This document shows, piece after piece, positions 62,801 through 64,000 of a stretch of DNA of 64,000 nucleotides. Position numbers and translations under genes: made by a program. Below the pieces are notes generated by a model. It ran no database searches. It was not told the origin of the DNA and saw only the letters and a program-made list of their open reading frames with translations. Positions within the stretch are counted from its first letter, which is position 1. Every line of letters begins with the position of its first letter. Source of the stretch: Tyto alba (Eukaryota; Chordata; Aves; Strigiformes; Tytonidae); the NCBI RefSeq assembly GCF_018691265.1, contig NW_024881321.1, positions 13,457,387 through 13,521,386 on the forward strand, read 5' to 3'.

Positions 62801-64000
62801 AAAGACAAGGGGAAAAAAAAATAAAATTAAAAGACACAACATATCATGGCCAGAAAAAAAATGTTTTACTGAATAAACTCTATATTTGACAGTCAAAAAG
62901 GTTTCAGTGTAAATTAAAGTTTGAATAGTCTTGGACTAGATGGGAAGTTTTGTCAAGGGAAGTTAAGAAGACACTACTGTAAAACAGAAAAAAAATGATG
63001 GGGAAGTCACTGAAAAGTGACATTTGCCTTATTACTGAAAGTTCTATTCAGCTTCCCTGAGGAGTTCTTCTGACTGTGTATTCATTGACCCCAAAAAATA
63101 TTTGGGTCCATGCTTGCTGCAATAGATGAACTGCTGATGAATCCAAAAGAGAGTTTTAAGGGCTCCCGTCAGGGCAGTTAGTCATGCCAGGGGTGCTCTG
63201 TGAAGGAGCCTGGAGACTAAAAGCGCTGAAAGGTCCAATTCTTGCTGTATTTATCTCCCATTCTGCAGTGGGGACAGACTCAAGTATCCCAATTCCTATC
63301 AGAGCCACAGATCCTAAAACCCAAAGTAGCTGATCACTAAACTGAAGTTGCTGGTCTGTCAAGAATGCCAGCTTCACTGAGCAACTGCAGGGAGCCTATT
63401 TAAATTCAAAACACTATGTGCCAGCACTCCTGAAACTTTTTTTTTTTTTTTTTTTTAATTTTGATTCAGCAAATTGCAAAAGGGTTTGTTCTTCATCCAG
63501 TTCAGACTGAACTTTTTCTCAAACCATAAGATCCCCAAATATAGATTTCTTTCTTTAATAGTCTCCACTGCTACAGGCTATTTAAATCAAATGACAGAGG
63601 TTTCAGCTCTACCTTTTGTAGTTCTTTTGGTTCTCTTCATACATTTAGTGCGTCTTTGGTGTGCATTATTTGCATTATTAGCTCTTAGTTATTCCCTATA
63701 TACCATAAAGAAGCAATCAATCATGTAATTTGAAAGCAAAGTTATAATACCAGTTGGTTGGTTTGCTAGTTTTTATACAGAACATGCAGGTCTGTGAGAG
63801 GCTTAACTGATGAAGCCCAGTTTAATATGACTTGATGTCTGGCATTTCAATTATCCCATGTGAGCTCTGTTTTTCAGGGCTTAGAGGGTTCAACAGCTCT
63901 CTCTTGTGAGAACTTGGATGTCTAAAAATATAGTTTATATACTGTATAAAATACATACATCTAATCTCTCACAGATTTGTCATATTTATCAGAAGACAGA
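59841..64000. other. AT-rich gene-free DNA to the window end
   Basis: A 20-base T run lies at 63437-63456. Overlapping short open frames near 61362-61609 and a minus-strand frame at 63156-63377 have no recognisable domain. No gene, RNA gene or repeat family was identified. Confidence 0.55.
63437..63456. repeat. Poly-T tract, 20 bases
   Basis: This is an uninterrupted T run. Confidence 0.9.

Noticed and set aside
1..64000. CRISPR array, operon structure or prokaryotic mobile element
   Set aside because: There are no regularly spaced direct repeats and no dense co-directional ORFs with ribosome binding sites. The repeats present (CR1, LTR, MIR-like) are vertebrate.

Overview
This window looks like a gene-free stretch of a bird (sauropsid) nuclear chromosome. 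The sequence is AT-rich (GC roughly in the mid-30s percent by eye). It has dozens of homopolymer A/T runs, no spaced bacterial-style ORFs, and no recognisable multi-exon gene. Lineage comes from the repeats: a CR1 LINE with the avian-type reverse transcriptase and the diagnostic ATTCTATG 3' octamer repeats, two shorter CR1 3' tails, an older CR1 copy, a solo LTR flanked by a 5-bp target duplication, a second decayed LTR of the same family, and several very old amniote or sauropsid repeat remnants. I found no convincing protein-coding exon, tRNA, rRNA, snRNA or CRISPR array. The window is probably intergenic or lies inside a very large intron.

Layout. 1-9.6 kb: unique AT-rich DNA with a short CR1 tail near 6.05-6.1 kb and an antisense MIR-like remnant near 7.5 kb. 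9.6-10.1 kb: a GC-richer block with nested inverted repeats, possibly an old non-autonomous DNA element. 10.1-24.1 kb: unique DNA, A/T tracts and two more probable antisense MIR-like remnants (about 12.9 and 21.8 kb). 24.14-24.39 kb: a 3' LTR fragment followed by a GTTT-type simple repeat. 26.76 kb: an ancient sauropsid LINE/SINE-type tail. 33.5-34.3 kb: an old, frameshifted CR1. 35.93-36.06 kb: a CR1 3' tail. 39.06-40.77 kb: the best-preserved CR1 (RT domain to 3' end), inactivated by stops, frameshifts and loss of a catalytic Asp. 41.54-41.63 kb: a 49-bp tandem duplication. 44.44-44.92 kb: a solo LTR with recognisable TATA, E-box, polyadenylation and G-quadruplex-type motifs. 49.1-49.5 kb: a slightly GC-richer stretch with a near-perfect RFX X-box and an AP-1/ARE-type site. 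50.4-50.6 kb, 52.8 kb and 59.5-59.8 kb: ancient amniote repeat relics. 56.0-56.28 kb: a sharply GC-rich but CpG-depleted block.

Nothing here works as a gene system. The functional candidates are regulatory at most: the solo LTR as a possible cryptic promoter/terminator, the RFX/AP-1 site cluster, a long inverted repeat at 58.1 kb, and a perfect 8-bp GC hairpin at 55.9 kb. I did not find a previously undescribed biological system, and I would not claim one. All repeat-family assignments come from recognising consensus phrases and translated motifs, not from a database search.
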